From assembly GCA_947475525.1 (NCBI GenBank), contig CANJMI010000014.1, positions 83,507-147,506 on the forward strand: a stretch of 64,000 nt of DNA, in the 5' to 3' direction. The notes under the pieces are model-generated. The model saw nothing but the letters and a program-made list of their open reading frames with translations. It searched no databases and was not told the DNA's origin. Positions within the stretch are counted from its first letter, which is position 1; every line of letters begins with the position of its first letter. Of the stretch, positions 44,743-53,560 are shown piece after piece. The position numbers and the translations under genes were made by a program. The stretch is from Polyangiaceae bacterium. GTDB lineage: Bacteria; Myxococcota_A; Polyangia; Polyangiales; Polyangiaceae.

Positions 44743-46626
44743 TTAGGGCGCCGCGGAAAGCTTCGCGCACGCGTCATCCGTGCCGCACGGATACTGGAGC
44801 CGCAGGTAACCGTTCAATGCGAAGTCGCCCGCCGCGAGCGCGAGCGTCTTACCATTGGGCCAGCGGACCTCGAGAGAAACCTGCGAGGATGTATCCTTGC
44901 AGCCCGCGTCGCCAAGACCGAAGAGCAGCGCTCGGCCATCGGCGGAGCTGTACGTACCGCGGCTCGATTTGACCTCACGTACCATCGGCTTTCCATCGAC
45001 CTTGATCGTCACGCGCGCGCCAATCGCGTCGCGATTGACCTCCTTGCCGTCGCCTCGGAGGCGCACGCCAAGCCAGCCGTTCGCGGCCCCGAGCATGTTC
45101 TCGAACAGGAAGTTTGCGCGTCCCCCGCCACCGTTGTCTCGCCCGCCGACGAGCAGGTCGAGATCGCCGTCGAGGTCGATGTCGGCCCACGACAGGTTCT
45201 GCCCCGATTTGACGCGGGTGCTCATCTCCGTGGGATCGTTGATGCCACTTGCCTTGCCGACGCTCGTGAACTGCCCCGTCGCCTGCTGATGAAAGAGCCC
45301 GAACCACGCTTTCTGATCGTATGCCGGGTAATTGGGCTCGTACTTTTTGTCACGGGTGACCGAGAGATCGACCCGCCCGTCGTTGTCGAAGTCAACGGCC
45401 GCCGCATCGATGTCGCCCTCATTGAACGGCAAGCCACGTTCTTGAAATTCGTTCTTGAAGGCGTAGCCCGAAGCCGCCCCAAGGTTGATGAGCAGCTGCG
45501 AAGGATCGCTCCATTTCCGAGAGAAATCGCTGTCAACCGGGTGCGAGATCGCCGCAAGCCAGATGTCCATGTGACCATCGCCGTTCACATCTTGGCAATC
45601 GATGCCGAAGCCGTTCGAGCCGACGTAGGTACCAGGGGCGCCAGGTTGAACGTCCTGGCCAAGGCCGGTGCTGGCAAGGTCGTAGTTGCCGGTCGCGAGC
45701 GCGTTGAAGCCGTGCAACATGGCCACGTTCGTGAACGAGCCGGCGCCGTTGTTCTCCCAGAGGATCTTCCAGCCGAGCTTGACCGAGACGCCGTACGTCG
45801 AGACGAAAATGTCCTGGTCGCCGTCGTCGTCGTAGTCGCACGCGACGACACCGTTGGTCGGCTGCGCCGGACTCCCGAGCAGGTTGCCCGACATGTTGGT
45901 GAACGTGCCGTCCCCGACGCCGAAGAAGAGCTGGTCCTTGACCGCGCTGATGCTGCTGCCGTTGCCCGAGTAGAGGTCGAGCACTCCATCGTTGTTCACG
46001 TCCACGAACACGGCGTTCGCCGAGCCCGCCGCGATCTCGATGCCCGCGCTCGCTTTGCGGGTGAAGCGGCCTTTGCCATCGTTCAGCCACAAGGACGAGG
46101 TCTCCCCGCTTAGCGCGATGTCGAGGCCGGCAAAGCAATCCTGATCCCCGTCGTTGTCGACGTCGCCGAAGGTGAAGTACGCGGCCTGAACCGCGCGCAA
46201 ACCCGAGTCGTCGGACACATCCGAGAACGTCTTGTCGCCGTTGTTTCGGAACACGAGGTGCTCGAACGGCACACCCTTCTGTGGATTCGGAAACAGGCTA
46301 TGGGCCACCACATCGTCGTAGCCGTCACCGTCGATGTCCGCAAAAGCCAGCCGACTGTGGTCGTTTATCGGGATCGGCATCGCGGGCACGGGCACGAAGT
46401 TGTCTTTCTGGATCCCGGAGGGCGCCGAGATGTCCGTAAAGAACCCTTCGACCGGTAGGGTCAGCGTGACGGGCTCACACGCGATCGGTGTGTCGCCCGC
46501 GGGCTCGGGCGCGCTCGCAACATCAAGCCCACTGCATGCGGACAAGCCAAGCAGCCCGAGGAGCGACGACGCCAACGGGGGAAGAGCCGAGCCGCACGCG
46601 CGCTTAAAAAAAACACCAAACTCCAT
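44743..46626 (-). CDS. FG-GAP/VCBS repeat lipoprotein with ASPIC/UnbV domain (CRTAC1-like)
   Basis: 627 aa from ATG 46626. The signal peptide (LPPLASSLLGLLGLSAC) makes it a lipoprotein. At least six FG-GAP/calcium-binding repeats follow, with the D-x-D-x-D-G-x-x-D motif: FADIDGDGYDDVV, FGDVDNDGDQDCF, FVDVNNDGVLDLY, DYDDDGDQDIF, DVNGDGHMDIW, WADIDLDGDLDLL. These form a beta-propeller. The C-terminal ASPIC/UnbV segment (NGWLGVRLRGDGKEVNRDAIGARVTIKVDGK) is intact, with SSRGTYSSADGRALLFGLG. Likely surface-exposed and adhesive. Role unknown. Confidence 0.9.
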   Translation of the reverse strand: MEFGVFFKRACGSALPPLASSLLGLLGLSACSGLDVASAPEPAGDTPIACEPVTLTLPVEGFFTDISAPSGIQKDNFVPVPAMPIPINDHSRLAFADIDGDGYDDVVAHSLFPNPQKGVPFEHLVFRNNGDKTFSDVSDDSGLRAVQAAYFTFGDVDNDGDQDCFAGLDIALSGETSSLWLNDGKGRFTRKASAGIEIAAGSANAVFVDVNNDGVLDLYSGNGSSISAVKDQLFFGVGDGTFTNMSGNLLGSPAQPTNGVVACDYDDDGDQDIFVSTYGVSVKLGWKILWENNGAGSFTNVAMLHGFNALATGNYDLASTGLGQDVQPGAPGTYVGSNGFGIDCQDVNGDGHMDIWLAAISHPVDSDFSRKWSDPSQLLINLGAASGYAFKNEFQERGLPFNEGDIDAAAVDFDNDGRVDLSVTRDKKYEPNYPAYDQKAWFGLFHQQATGQFTSVGKASGINDPTEMSTRVKSGQNLSWADIDLDGDLDLLVGGRDNGGGGRANFLFENMLGAANGWLGVRLRGDGKEVNRDAIGARVTIKVDGKPMVREVKSSRGTYSSADGRALLFGLGDAGCKDTSSQVSLEVRWPNGKTLALAAGDFALNGYLRLQYPCGTDDACAKLSAAP

Positions 46627-46667
46627 GCTTGCACTCGTCGCATTGTGCGCCGCCGGGAACAAGCCCC

Positions 46668-47855
46668 TCACCTGCCGGCGTGACGCAACACGACACCGGC
46701 GAGCCTCTCGTACTCTTCGGGCCGGTTGTAGAGCTGCGCCGAGACCCGCGCGTGCCAGCGCCCATCGAACGCAAGGATCGGCACCTCGATGCGCTCGCGT
46801 GCGTAGAGCGTCTTCTGAAAGTCGAGCGGCGTCGCGAACCGCTGGGCGAGCTCGTGCGGCAGCCGGACCGTAGCCATGAAGCCGAGCATCGTGTGCTCAC
46901 GTGGGGATACGGGCTCGACCTGCCATCGCTCGCATAAGAGGTCGTGGGCCCAAGCCGCGAGCGCCCGGTTGTGCGCGCGCACGTTTTCCCAGCCGAATCG
47001 CTCGAAAAACTCGATCGCCTGCCCGCTCACGGACCACGCCGCCACATCGCGCGTGCCTTGCCAATCGAACTCCTTTACGAAGCCTTCGCCGAGAAAATGG
47101 CTGACTGCCAGCGGGTGGATGTCGCCGCGACGTTCGGGCGCGACCCACAGCACCGCCGCGCCTTTGGGTGCGCAACACCACTTGTGGAGGTTGCCCGTCC
47201 AATACGTGCAACCGATGGCGTCGACATCGACGTCCAGCATACCGGGCGCGTGTGCACCATCGACGAGCAGCTCGATGCCGCGAGCCCGACACTCGGCCGC
47301 GAGCGTTTCAACGGGAAAGATAAGCGCGGTCGGACTCGTCACCTGATCGACGACGACGAGGCGCGTGCGCGCGGTCATACGCGAGGTCAGCGCACGGACG
47401 ACCTCCAAAGGCTCGCGGATCGGCAACGGCACGGGCACCTCGACGTAGGTCGCGCCCGTCTGCCGCGCGCGGTAGCTCATCGCGTTGCGGACGGCGTTGT
47501 AGACGTGGGAGGTCGTCAAGAGCTCGTCACCTTGGGCGAAGTCGAGCGAACGCAGCACGGCGTTCACGCCTTCGGTCGCGTTGGTCACGAATCCCAAAGC
47601 GTCGGGCTCGATTCCGAGAAACGTGGCCACCCGCGTACGGGCCGGCGTCAGGAGCTCACCGAGACGCCGATCGATGAACTCGACAGGCTCCGCCTCGATG
47701 CGCTCTTGAAGGGCGACGAACGCCGTGCGGAGCGCACGAGGGACCGCGCCGAAGCTGCCGTGGTTGAGGAACGTCACTGCTGGGTCGAGCAGCCAAAGAC
47801 TCGCGAGGTCTTCGGCGAGCGGGGCGGGTGGCGATGAGCCGGCAGCAGCGAGCAT
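46668..47855 (-). CDS. Class V aminotransferase, isopenicillin-N epimerase-like
   Basis: 395-aa PLP enzyme of the IPN-epimerase/cysteine desulfurase-like group. The opening FLNHGSFGAVPRALRTA (residues 30-46) is diagnostic of the epimerase-like clade. The PLP Asp is in ELLVDGAHAPGMLDVDV and the Schiff-base Lys in GNLHKWCCAPKGAAVLW. Although named after IPN epimerase, most homologues act on other substrates, including C-S lyases and EgtE-like enzymes. It ends 41 bp before the FG-GAP gene and is divergent from the nitroreductase. Confidence 0.88.
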   Translation of the reverse strand: MLAAAGSSPPAPLAEDLASLWLLDPAVTFLNHGSFGAVPRALRTAFVALQERIEAEPVEFIDRRLGELLTPARTRVATFLGIEPDALGFVTNATEGVNAVLRSLDFAQGDELLTTSHVYNAVRNAMSYRARQTGATYVEVPVPLPIREPLEVVRALTSRMTARTRLVVVDQVTSPTALIFPVETLAAECRARGIELLVDGAHAPGMLDVDVDAIGCTYWTGNLHKWCCAPKGAAVLWVAPERRGDIHPLAVSHFLGEGFVKEFDWQGTRDVAAWSVSGQAIEFFERFGWENVRAHNRALAAWAHDLLCERWQVEPVSPREHTMLGFMATVRLPHELAQRFATPLDFQKTLYARERIEVPILAFDGRWHARVSAQLYNRPEEYERLAGVVLRHAGR

Positions 47856-47898
47856 TCACTCACGTTAGCGGGAGATGGCAGCGGGCGTCACCACGAGC

Positions 47899-47904
47899 TA
47901 TAGC
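47899..47904 (+). promoter_or_regulatory. TATAGC -10-like element before the nitroreductase start
   Basis: GCTATAGC ends 8 nt before the nitroreductase ATG, in the same relative position as TATAAT before copA and TATAGA before prfC. No Shine-Dalgarno sequence lies between. A leaderless or near-leaderless transcript is likely. Confidence 0.4.
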
Positions 47905-47912
47905 GCCGCGCA

Positions 47913-48548
47913 ATGGACCTCATCGAAAGCCTCGAATGGCGCTACGCGACGAAGAAAATGGACCCGACGAAAACGGTGCCTCGAGCCAAACTCGAGCGCA
48001 TCCTCGAGGCCACGCGCCTCGCGCCGACGTCGAGCGGACTTCAACCTTTCGAGCTCATCGTCGTCTCTAGCCCGGAGGTGCGCGCCAAGCTCAAGGTGGC
48101 CGCAAACGGCCAGAGCCAAATCACGGACGCATCGCACGTGCTCGTCTTCGCCGCGTGGGATACCTACACCGCCGAGCGCATCAACGCGGCCTTCGACCTG
48201 GTCAACGAAACGCGCGGCGCGACGAGCGAAAGCGGCGAGAAATACCGCAAGTTCCTCCTCGCGACCTACCCCGCCCGCGACGCCGAAGTGAACTTCATCC
48301 ATGCGGCGAAGCAGGCGTACCTGGCGCTCGGCGTGGCGCTCGTCGCGGCAGCCACCGAAGAGGTCGACAGCACGCCGATGGAGGGCTTCGACCCGCCGGC
48401 CGTCGACGAGCTCCTCGGCCTTCGAGCACGCGGCCTGCGCAGCGCCGCCCTCATGGCCGTCGGCTACCGCGACGCCGCGAACGACTGGCTCGTGAACCTA
48501 AAGAAGGTGCGTCGCTCGCACGCCACGTTCATCACCGAAGTTACGTGA
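47913..48548 (+). CDS. Nitroreductase-family NAD(P)H-dependent oxidoreductase
   Basis: 211-aa flavoprotein of the NfsB/DrgA type. The N-terminus (DLIESLEWRYATKKMDPTK) supplies the FMN phosphate-binding Arg/Lys cluster. RLAPTSSGLQPFELIVVSS (residues 36-54) is the conserved FMN-binding loop. C-terminal GLRSAALMAVGYRDAANDW completes the fold. Acts as an FMN-dependent two-electron reductase of nitro compounds or quinones. Monocistronic, convergent with the CAP-domain gene 24 bp downstream. Confidence 0.92.
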   Translation: MDLIESLEWRYATKKMDPTKTVPRAKLERILEATRLAPTSSGLQPFELIVVSSPEVRAKLKVAANGQSQITDASHVLVFAAWDTYTAERINAAFDLVNETRGATSESGEKYRKFLLATYPARDAEVNFIHAAKQAYLALGVALVAAATEEVDSTPMEGFDPPAVDELLGLRARGLRSAALMAVGYRDAANDWLVNLKKVRRSHATFITEVT

Positions 48549-48572
48549 ATCACGCGTGCCCGAACCTCGGGT

Positions 48573-49517
48573 TCACTGCGTGATGATCACGAGCAACTTG
48601 ATACGCGGACGGCCGACCGCATCGTGAGCGGCGGCTGCCGCGACTCCGACGGCGCGCGACTCGGAGGAGCTGAGTGCACCCCCGGTGTCGAGCTCAGCTC
48701 CTCGAAAGAGCACCTGGCCCACGAGTCGAATGCCTCGCACCGAAGGCTCCGTTCGAAGCCGCCTCGAGGCCTCCTCGGCGATCGCCGCGAGCGACCGCCC
48801 CGGCTCGACTTCATCGAGACCATCAACCCGCTCTCGGGCGAGCTCCGCGAGGAGCGGTTGCGGCACAAGCGGCGCGAGACCGAGCGTTATTCGGGCAGCA
48901 GCGATCGCCTCCCATGCGCCACGAAGAGCCTCCTCGGGCGTGTCGAGATGGGCCGGCCGCGCGAACACCTGCGTGACCGTCAGCGCCTCGCGCTCGCCGT
49001 GGAGGCCACCTCGGACGACACCGATCCCCACCTCGCTCACGGTCGTCGCCACGATGTTCGCGTAGTGCCCAGGGCTCTCGAGCAGGTTGTCCTCGGCGCG
49101 CTCGACGTCACCGGCAATCGCGAGATTTTCGCGCAGTTCATAAGCGAGAAACCCCGCGCGGTGCAGCCGGTCCTCGAGCACCCCGGTGGTCGGCGACTCG
49201 TGGGCGAAAAAGTCGCCGACGAGCATGTCGAGCGAGTGCGCGCGCGCCACGTCGGCGAGGCGGGAATTCCAAGCAAGTGGCGTGAGGCCGCGCGTCGTTC
49301 GGTCCCGATTCAGCCGCGTGAACATTTGCGCTTCGAGGGCGACGATGTCCGCCGTCGGAACGAAACGCGGCGTCCAGTCGCCGAACGCCGAGGCCTTGGG
49401 TGCGCACGAGGACACCAAAAGCGCGAGAACCACCCGCGCAAGAAGGCACCAAGACGGCGCGTTTCCTTCAGTCACCGTAGTTGCCGTTGACGCTCTCCGC
49501 CACATTGCACTAACCAT
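48573..49517 (-). CDS. CAP-domain (SCP/PR1) lipoprotein
   Basis: 314-aa predicted lipoprotein ([16 protein letters not shown]). The CAP domain spans about residues 55-190. The motifs are [52 protein letters not shown] and [22 protein letters not shown], with His and Glu residues of the bacterial YkwD-like cleft. The C-terminal third (about 195-314) has no family I recognise and includes [23 protein letters not shown], a helix-rich second domain. It is divergent from mdh; the 53-bp gap must hold both promoters. Confidence 0.85.
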   Translation of the reverse strand: MVSAMWRRASTATTVTEGNAPSWCLLARVVLALLVSSCAPKASAFGDWTPRFVPTADIVALEAQMFTRLNRDRTTRGLTPLAWNSRLADVARAHSLDMLVGDFFAHESPTTGVLEDRLHRAGFLAYELRENLAIAGDVERAEDNLLESPGHYANIVATTVSEVGIGVVRGGLHGEREALTVTQVFARPAHLDTPEEALRGAWEAIAAARITLGLAPLVPQPLLAELARERVDGLDEVEPGRSLAAIAEEASRRLRTEPSVRGIRLVGQVLFRGAELDTGGALSSSESRAVGVAAAAAHDAVGRPRIKLLVIITQ

Positions 49518-49570
49518 GCGGCATCGTGCGCGGCATCCGCTGCGCGCCCAACCGATACGAGGAAAGTCCC

Positions 49571-50557
49571 ATGCCCAAAGCCCCAGTGCGAGTTGCAGTG
49601 ACCGGCGCCGCCGGACAAATTGGCTACGCGTTGCTCTACCGCATCGCCAGCGGAGAGATGCTTGGAAAGGACCAACCGGTCATCCTCCAATTGCTGGAGT
49701 TGCCGATGGACAAGGCCCAAGCCGCGCTCAAAGGCGTGATGATGGAGCTCGAAGACTGCGCATTTCCGCTGCTCGCGGGCATGGTCGGCACCTCCGACCC
49801 GAACGTCGCCTTCAAAGACGCGCAGCAAGCGATCCTCGTTGGCGCGAGGCCGCGCGGCCCGGGCATGGAGCGCAAAGACTTGCTGCTCGAGAACGCGAAG
49901 ATCTTCACCGAGCAAGGACGGGCCATCGACGAAGCGGCCGCCCGCGACATCAAGGTTCTCGTCGTTGGCAACCCCGCCAACACGAACGCCCTCATCGCGA
50001 TGAACACCGCGAAGAGCCTGCCGCGCACCGCCTTCACCTCGATGATGCGCCTCGATCACAACCGCGCCATCTCGCAGCTCGCGGCGCGTAGCGGAGCCGC
50101 GGTCAGCGACGTCCGTGGCATGGTCGTTTGGGGCAACCACTCGCCGACGATGTACCCCGACCTGCGCTTCACGACGATCGCCGGCAAGGCCGCCTCGACC
50201 CTCGTCGACGAAGGCTGGTACAAGAGCGAGTACATCCCGAAGGTCGGCAAGCGCGGCGCCGCGATCATCGAAGCGCGCGGGGTCTCCTCGGCAGCGTCGG
50301 CCGCCAATGCAGCCATCGATCACATGCGCGACTGGAACGCCGGCACGAACGGCGAGTGGGTCACGATGGGGGTCGTCTCCGATGGCGCCTACGACGTCCC
50401 GGAAGGGATGATTTTCGGGCTGCCGTGCATCTGCGCGGACGGTGGTTACAAGGTCGTCAAGGGCCTCGAGATCGACGCCTTCTCGCGCGAGCGGATGGCC
50501 ATCACCCTGAACGAGCTCACCGAAGAACGCGAAGGCGTCCAACACCTCTTCGCCTGA
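49571..50557 (+). CDS. mdh: Malate dehydrogenase, NAD-dependent
   Basis: 328-aa TCA-cycle enzyme of the cytosolic/type 2 family. The nucleotide-binding loop [15 protein letters not shown] is at residues 7-21. Substrate-binding Arg residues lie in [18 protein letters not shown]-binding NPANTNAL follows, and R in MMRLDHNRA and the catalytic His in VVWGNHS are in place. The ATG at 49571 is preceded by GAGGAAAG. The last codons LFA plus stop are repeated in tandem immediately downstream (see repeat at 50546-50605). Confidence 0.96.
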   Translation: MPKAPVRVAVTGAAGQIGYALLYRIASGEMLGKDQPVILQLLELPMDKAQAALKGVMMELEDCAFPLLAGMVGTSDPNVAFKDAQQAILVGARPRGPGMERKDLLLENAKIFTEQGRAIDEAAARDIKVLVVGNPANTNALIAMNTAKSLPRTAFTSMMRLDHNRAISQLAARSGAAVSDVRGMVVWGNHSPTMYPDLRFTTIAGKAASTLVDEGWYKSEYIPKVGKRGAAIIEARGVSSAASAANAAIDHMRDWNAGTNGEWVTMGVVSDGAYDVPEGMIFGLPCICADGGYKVVKGLEIDAFSRERMAITLNELTEEREGVQHLFA

Positions 50558-50605
50558 GCGCTCGCCTAAGCGCTCGCCTAAGCGCTCGCCTGAGCGTTCG
50601 CCTGA
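50546..50605. repeat. Five tandem 12-bp units reiterating the mdh stop
   Basis: The 12-bp unit covering the end of mdh (CTCTTCGCCTGA) is followed by four near-copies: GCGCTCGCCTAA twice, GCGCTCGCCTGA and GCGTTCGCCTGA. Every unit keeps the mdh frame, so each ends in an in-frame stop codon. Five successive stops result. Confidence 0.9.
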
Positions 50606-50630
50606 CGCCGGGCGGTTCTCTTTGCTCATC

Positions 50631-50664
50631 GTGCCCAGAATAGAACATGTTACATTCTTGGCAC
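50631..50664. promoter_or_regulatory. 34-bp dyad directly before the sterol-desaturase start
   Basis: Positions 50631-50664 form an inverted repeat centred between 50647 and 50648: GTGCC pairs with GGCAC, AGAAT with ATTCT, around the perfect core AACATGTT. 28 of 34 bases pair. It ends 1 bp before the ATG at 50666. It could be a repressor operator or a leader hairpin hiding the start. Confidence 0.7.
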
Positions 50665-50665
50665 G

Positions 50666-51607
50666 ATGACCCGAACTTACGTCACGTTGCCCACCCCCGC
50701 GGTTCCTCGTGAACAACACGGCAACGTGGTCTTCGGAACCCTCGGCCATCTTGGCTCGCCATTCTTTTACCTCGTCCTCCTAGCGGCAGTTGGGGTCTCG
50801 ATGTGGAGCGCCATCTGGACCTTCTTCGCCGTGTCGGTCGTGTTCATCCCGCTCACGCTGCTCGGTGAAAAATACGGGGCGTCGCTCGATCTTCCGAAAG
50901 CCACCGCACGTGAGGTCTTCGACGGCCTCTTCATGGTGTTCGTCAAGGGCGTGCTCGTGGCTGGCACCTTCATCACCGGGGCATGGTGGCTTTTACGGCA
51001 CGTGCCGCTGCACGCGACGGTCAGCCACAGCTGGTGGCTCATCGGCATCGCCACGGTCGGGACCGACTTTGGCTATTACGTCATCCACCGGCTCTTGAGC
51101 CACAGCCGAGGCTCGAACCCCATCGGCCGGTTCTACCGCCTGAAGCACGCCGCGCATCACTCCGTGACGGAGCTCGACTTCTTCCGCGGCAACCAGTCAT
51201 CGTGGGTCGACACGTCGTTCAGCCAATTCCAACCATCGGTGGTCGTGCTCTCGTACTTCCTTGGGATGGACCTCGCCGCGACGTGGGTCGCCTATGGGCT
51301 GGTCCTCTTGCTCCAGGCGACCGACCACACGAGCGTCACCTACAACATCGGTTGGCTGCGCTACGTGTTCATGGACAACCACGCGCACAAGCTCCACCAC
51401 TGCAAGCGCGGCAATCTGATCAATCACGCGGCGGCATTTTCGGTATTCGACCGGCTCTTCGGCACCTACTACGAAGACTGGGCCCTCTCGTCGAACTACC
51501 TGCACCATCACAAGATCGCGCTGCCAATCAAGCCGCTCGAGCCGCCCGCACGCAAACGCACCGTCGGCTCCTCGAGCATCACCGGGGCCCCATCGCCTAC
51601 GCGCTGA
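50666..51607 (+). CDS. Sterol desaturase/fatty acid hydroxylase family membrane protein
   Basis: 313-aa integral membrane di-iron protein. The histidine boxes are HRLLSH (near 144-149), HAAHHS (near 162-167) and HKLHHC (near 240-245), plus a final YLHHHK segment. Four to five transmembrane segments are visible (FFYLVLLAAVGVSMWSAIW, TFFAVSVVFIPLTLLG, WWLIGIATVGTDFGYYVI). It introduces a hydroxyl or double bond into a lipid or sterol; the substrate is unknown. The ATG is preceded by a large dyad and no clear Shine-Dalgarno. Its end overlaps the SDR region. Confidence 0.9.
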   Translation: MTRTYVTLPTPAVPREQHGNVVFGTLGHLGSPFFYLVLLAAVGVSMWSAIWTFFAVSVVFIPLTLLGEKYGASLDLPKATAREVFDGLFMVFVKGVLVAGTFITGAWWLLRHVPLHATVSHSWWLIGIATVGTDFGYYVIHRLLSHSRGSNPIGRFYRLKHAAHHSVTELDFFRGNQSSWVDTSFSQFQPSVVVLSYFLGMDLAATWVAYGLVLLLQATDHTSVTYNIGWLRYVFMDNHAHKLHHCKRGNLINHAAAFSVFDRLFGTYYEDWALSSNYLHHHKIALPIKPLEPPARKRTVGSSSITGAPSPTR

Positions 51608-52374
51608 TCACCGGAGCCTCGAGCGGCATTGGGGTCGAGTTCGCTAGGCAGCTCGCCGCGAAGGGCCATTCGCTCGTCCTCGTTGCGCGGCGCCGAGAAC
51701 GCCTGGAGGCCCTGGCCGCCGAGCTCACCCGCGACCACGGCGTTGCGGTCCTCGTGCTCGCGCAGGATCTCGCGGCTCCGAACGCGGCCCTGGCGGTCCT
51801 CGACGCGGTGACCCAAAAAGGCCTCGCCGTCGGCGTGCTTATCAACAACGCCGGCTACGGAATGCAGGGGAAATTCCTCGAGATGAGCATGCCCGAGGTC
51901 GAGCGCATGGTGCAGCTCAACGTGACGGCGCTGACCCACCTGACGCAACTCTTCGCCCGCGAGATGGCCCGAGCCGGTGGCGGGTACATTCTGAATGTCG
52001 CGTCGGCGGCGGCGTTCCTTCCTTCGCCTTTCGTCGGCGCATACGCTGCAACGAAAGCTTACGTCCTGAGCTTCAGCGAGGCGCTTCGCTTCGAGCTTCG
52101 CGGCACCGGCGTCAGCCTGACGACCCTCTACCCTGGCATCACGACGACCGAGTTCAACGAAGTCGCGCACGCGAAAACGCCAGCTGTGATGAACCTCTCG
52201 ATCCTCTCGGCGAACGCCGTCGCGCGCGCGGGCCTACGCGCCATGTTCGCAAGGAAGCGCGCCATGATTCCCGGCTTCATCAACAAGGTGAACGCATTTT
52301 TCTGCACGGTCCTGCCACGCGGCTTGATCGTCTACGTCACGGGAAAAATCCTCGGCCGCGCGAACGGCTGGTAG
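51592..52374 (+). CDS. Short-chain dehydrogenase/reductase, no canonical start codon
   Basis: About 260 aa of a complete classical SDR. The NAD(P)-binding motif ITGASSGIG begins almost immediately, then NNAGYG, the catalytic Ser in VASAAAFLP and Y-x3-K in YAATKAY. The family usually starts 2-5 residues before the glycine motif, here at an ATC codon (51592). There is no ATG, GTG or TTG in frame for hundreds of bases upstream, where the frame overlaps the desaturase. The desaturase stop lies at 51605-51607, inside the SDR N-terminus. A CTG at 51604, reinitiation or frameshifting, or a sequence error could explain it. Confidence 0.75.
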   Translation: MAYALITGASSGIGVEFARQLAAKGHSLVLVARRRERLEALAAELTRDHGVAVLVLAQDLAAPNAALAVLDAVTQKGLAVGVLINNAGYGMQGKFLEMSMPEVERMVQLNVTALTHLTQLFAREMARAGGGYILNVASAAAFLPSPFVGAYAATKAYVLSFSEALRFELRGTGVSLTTLYPGITTTEFNEVAHAKTPAVMNLSILSANAVARAGLRAMFARKRAMIPGFINKVNAFFCTVLPRGLIVYVTGKILGRANGW

Positions 52375-52378
52375 AGAC

Positions 52379-53467
52379 TCAGACGAGAGGTTGCTCCGCG
52401 AGGAAGCCCTCGATCACCGGAAAAATCTCGGTCGCAACGTGTTTGCCAAACGCGAGATCACCGTGGCCGTAATCTTCGACGTGCCCGTACGCGCGACCGA
52501 AAGGCACGAAGCGTTTGGGCGTCTCCGGACGCTCGGCCGCCCATGCATCGAAGGCGCGCCGCACCGAACGCACGGGTGCAAGGTTGTCTACGCTCCCCGC
52601 GATAAAGAGCGCCGGCACCGTGACGGTGGCGAGCCCCGCGAGGGTCGAGACGCCACCGACGCGCGCCTCCCCTACCGCGGAAAACGCGGCAAAATCAGCA
52701 TTGAGCGCCGCCGGGATGTCCTCCACGAGGTTGACGAGCGCGCTTCGCGTAAGACCGGGCGGGACGTTCCTGGGGTTCACCGTCACCCCGTGAAACGGCG
52801 TTCGGAACCACTCGGAGGCGAAGGCGAACAGGCGCGCCGCGAGTCGCAACGGCGCACCGGGAACGAGCGCCCGCGGGAGACGTCGCAGCCAGCGGCGCAG
52901 CGGACGTGCAACGCCGACGATCCCCGGTGAGCCGCAGACCACCACACGCCGGAGCCAAGCCTCGGGAACGGCGCGACCGAGTGCACCATAGAGGAGCATG
53001 CCGCCCATCGAAAAGCCGAGGTAGTCGATCGACGCGGCGCCCGTCCGCTCGCGAACCGCCGCGATCGCCACCGGAAGGTCGTGCAGCACCATCGACTCGA
53101 ACCTGACCGCGCGGCGAGCTGCGCCCCGTGTCGGGCGTCCGCTCCGCAAGGTGAGGAGCCACACGTCGTGGCCCCTCGCTTGGAGATGACGTGCAAGCGA
53201 AAACTCAGGGTGGAGGTCGTTGTTGCGGTGGTTCGCGCCGAGGCCGTGGACGAGCAGCACGGGCGCACGCTCGGGGGCAAGCGGCGCGGTCGGTAGCCCA
53301 ATCCGCCGAAGGACAATGGTCGCGCCATCCGGGGTCACGAGCTCCTCGGTCGAGGCGTAGGGCATCGTCACGAGAAGACGCCGCGTCCAATAGCGGAGGT
53401 GAGCCCACGTCGCGAGGGCGACGAGCGACAGAACGAGGACCATCACGAGGGCGCACGCGACATTCAC
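52379..53467 (-). CDS. Alpha/beta hydrolase, membrane-anchored
   Basis: 362 aa from GTG 53467 (MNVACALVMVLVLSLVALATW); upstream in-frame sequence lacks any feature and would overlap the divergent PAS-STAS gene. One N-terminal helix anchors it. The oxyanion block is PVLLVHGLGANHRNN, the nucleophile elbow is GFSMGG, the acidic residue is likely in SVDNLAPV, and the His in YGHVEDYGHGD. It resembles lysosomal-acid-lipase-like or cholesterol-esterase-like bacterial lipases. It is convergent with the SDR gene, 4 bp apart. Confidence 0.85.
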   Translation of the reverse strand: MNVACALVMVLVLSLVALATWAHLRYWTRRLLVTMPYASTEELVTPDGATIVLRRIGLPTAPLAPERAPVLLVHGLGANHRNNDLHPEFSLARHLQARGHDVWLLTLRSGRPTRGAARRAVRFESMVLHDLPVAIAAVRERTGAASIDYLGFSMGGMLLYGALGRAVPEAWLRRVVVCGSPGIVGVARPLRRWLRRLPRALVPGAPLRLAARLFAFASEWFRTPFHGVTVNPRNVPPGLTRSALVNLVEDIPAALNADFAAFSAVGEARVGGVSTLAGLATVTVPALFIAGSVDNLAPVRSVRRAFDAWAAERPETPKRFVPFGRAYGHVEDYGHGDLAFGKHVATEIFPVIEGFLAEQPLV

Positions 53468-53560
53468 GGGGCGGGAACGTACACCAACGCGCGAGGTTGC
53501 GGCTCGCAAGCCCCGGGGCTTTCGCCTTGAGGCTCGACCTGATACGCCTTCCTGCAATCG

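Noticed and set aside
44371..46113. 580-codon plus-strand open frame opposite the FG-GAP gene
   Set aside because: Antisense to repeated calcium-binding motifs; the Asp-rich repeats give open complementary frames.
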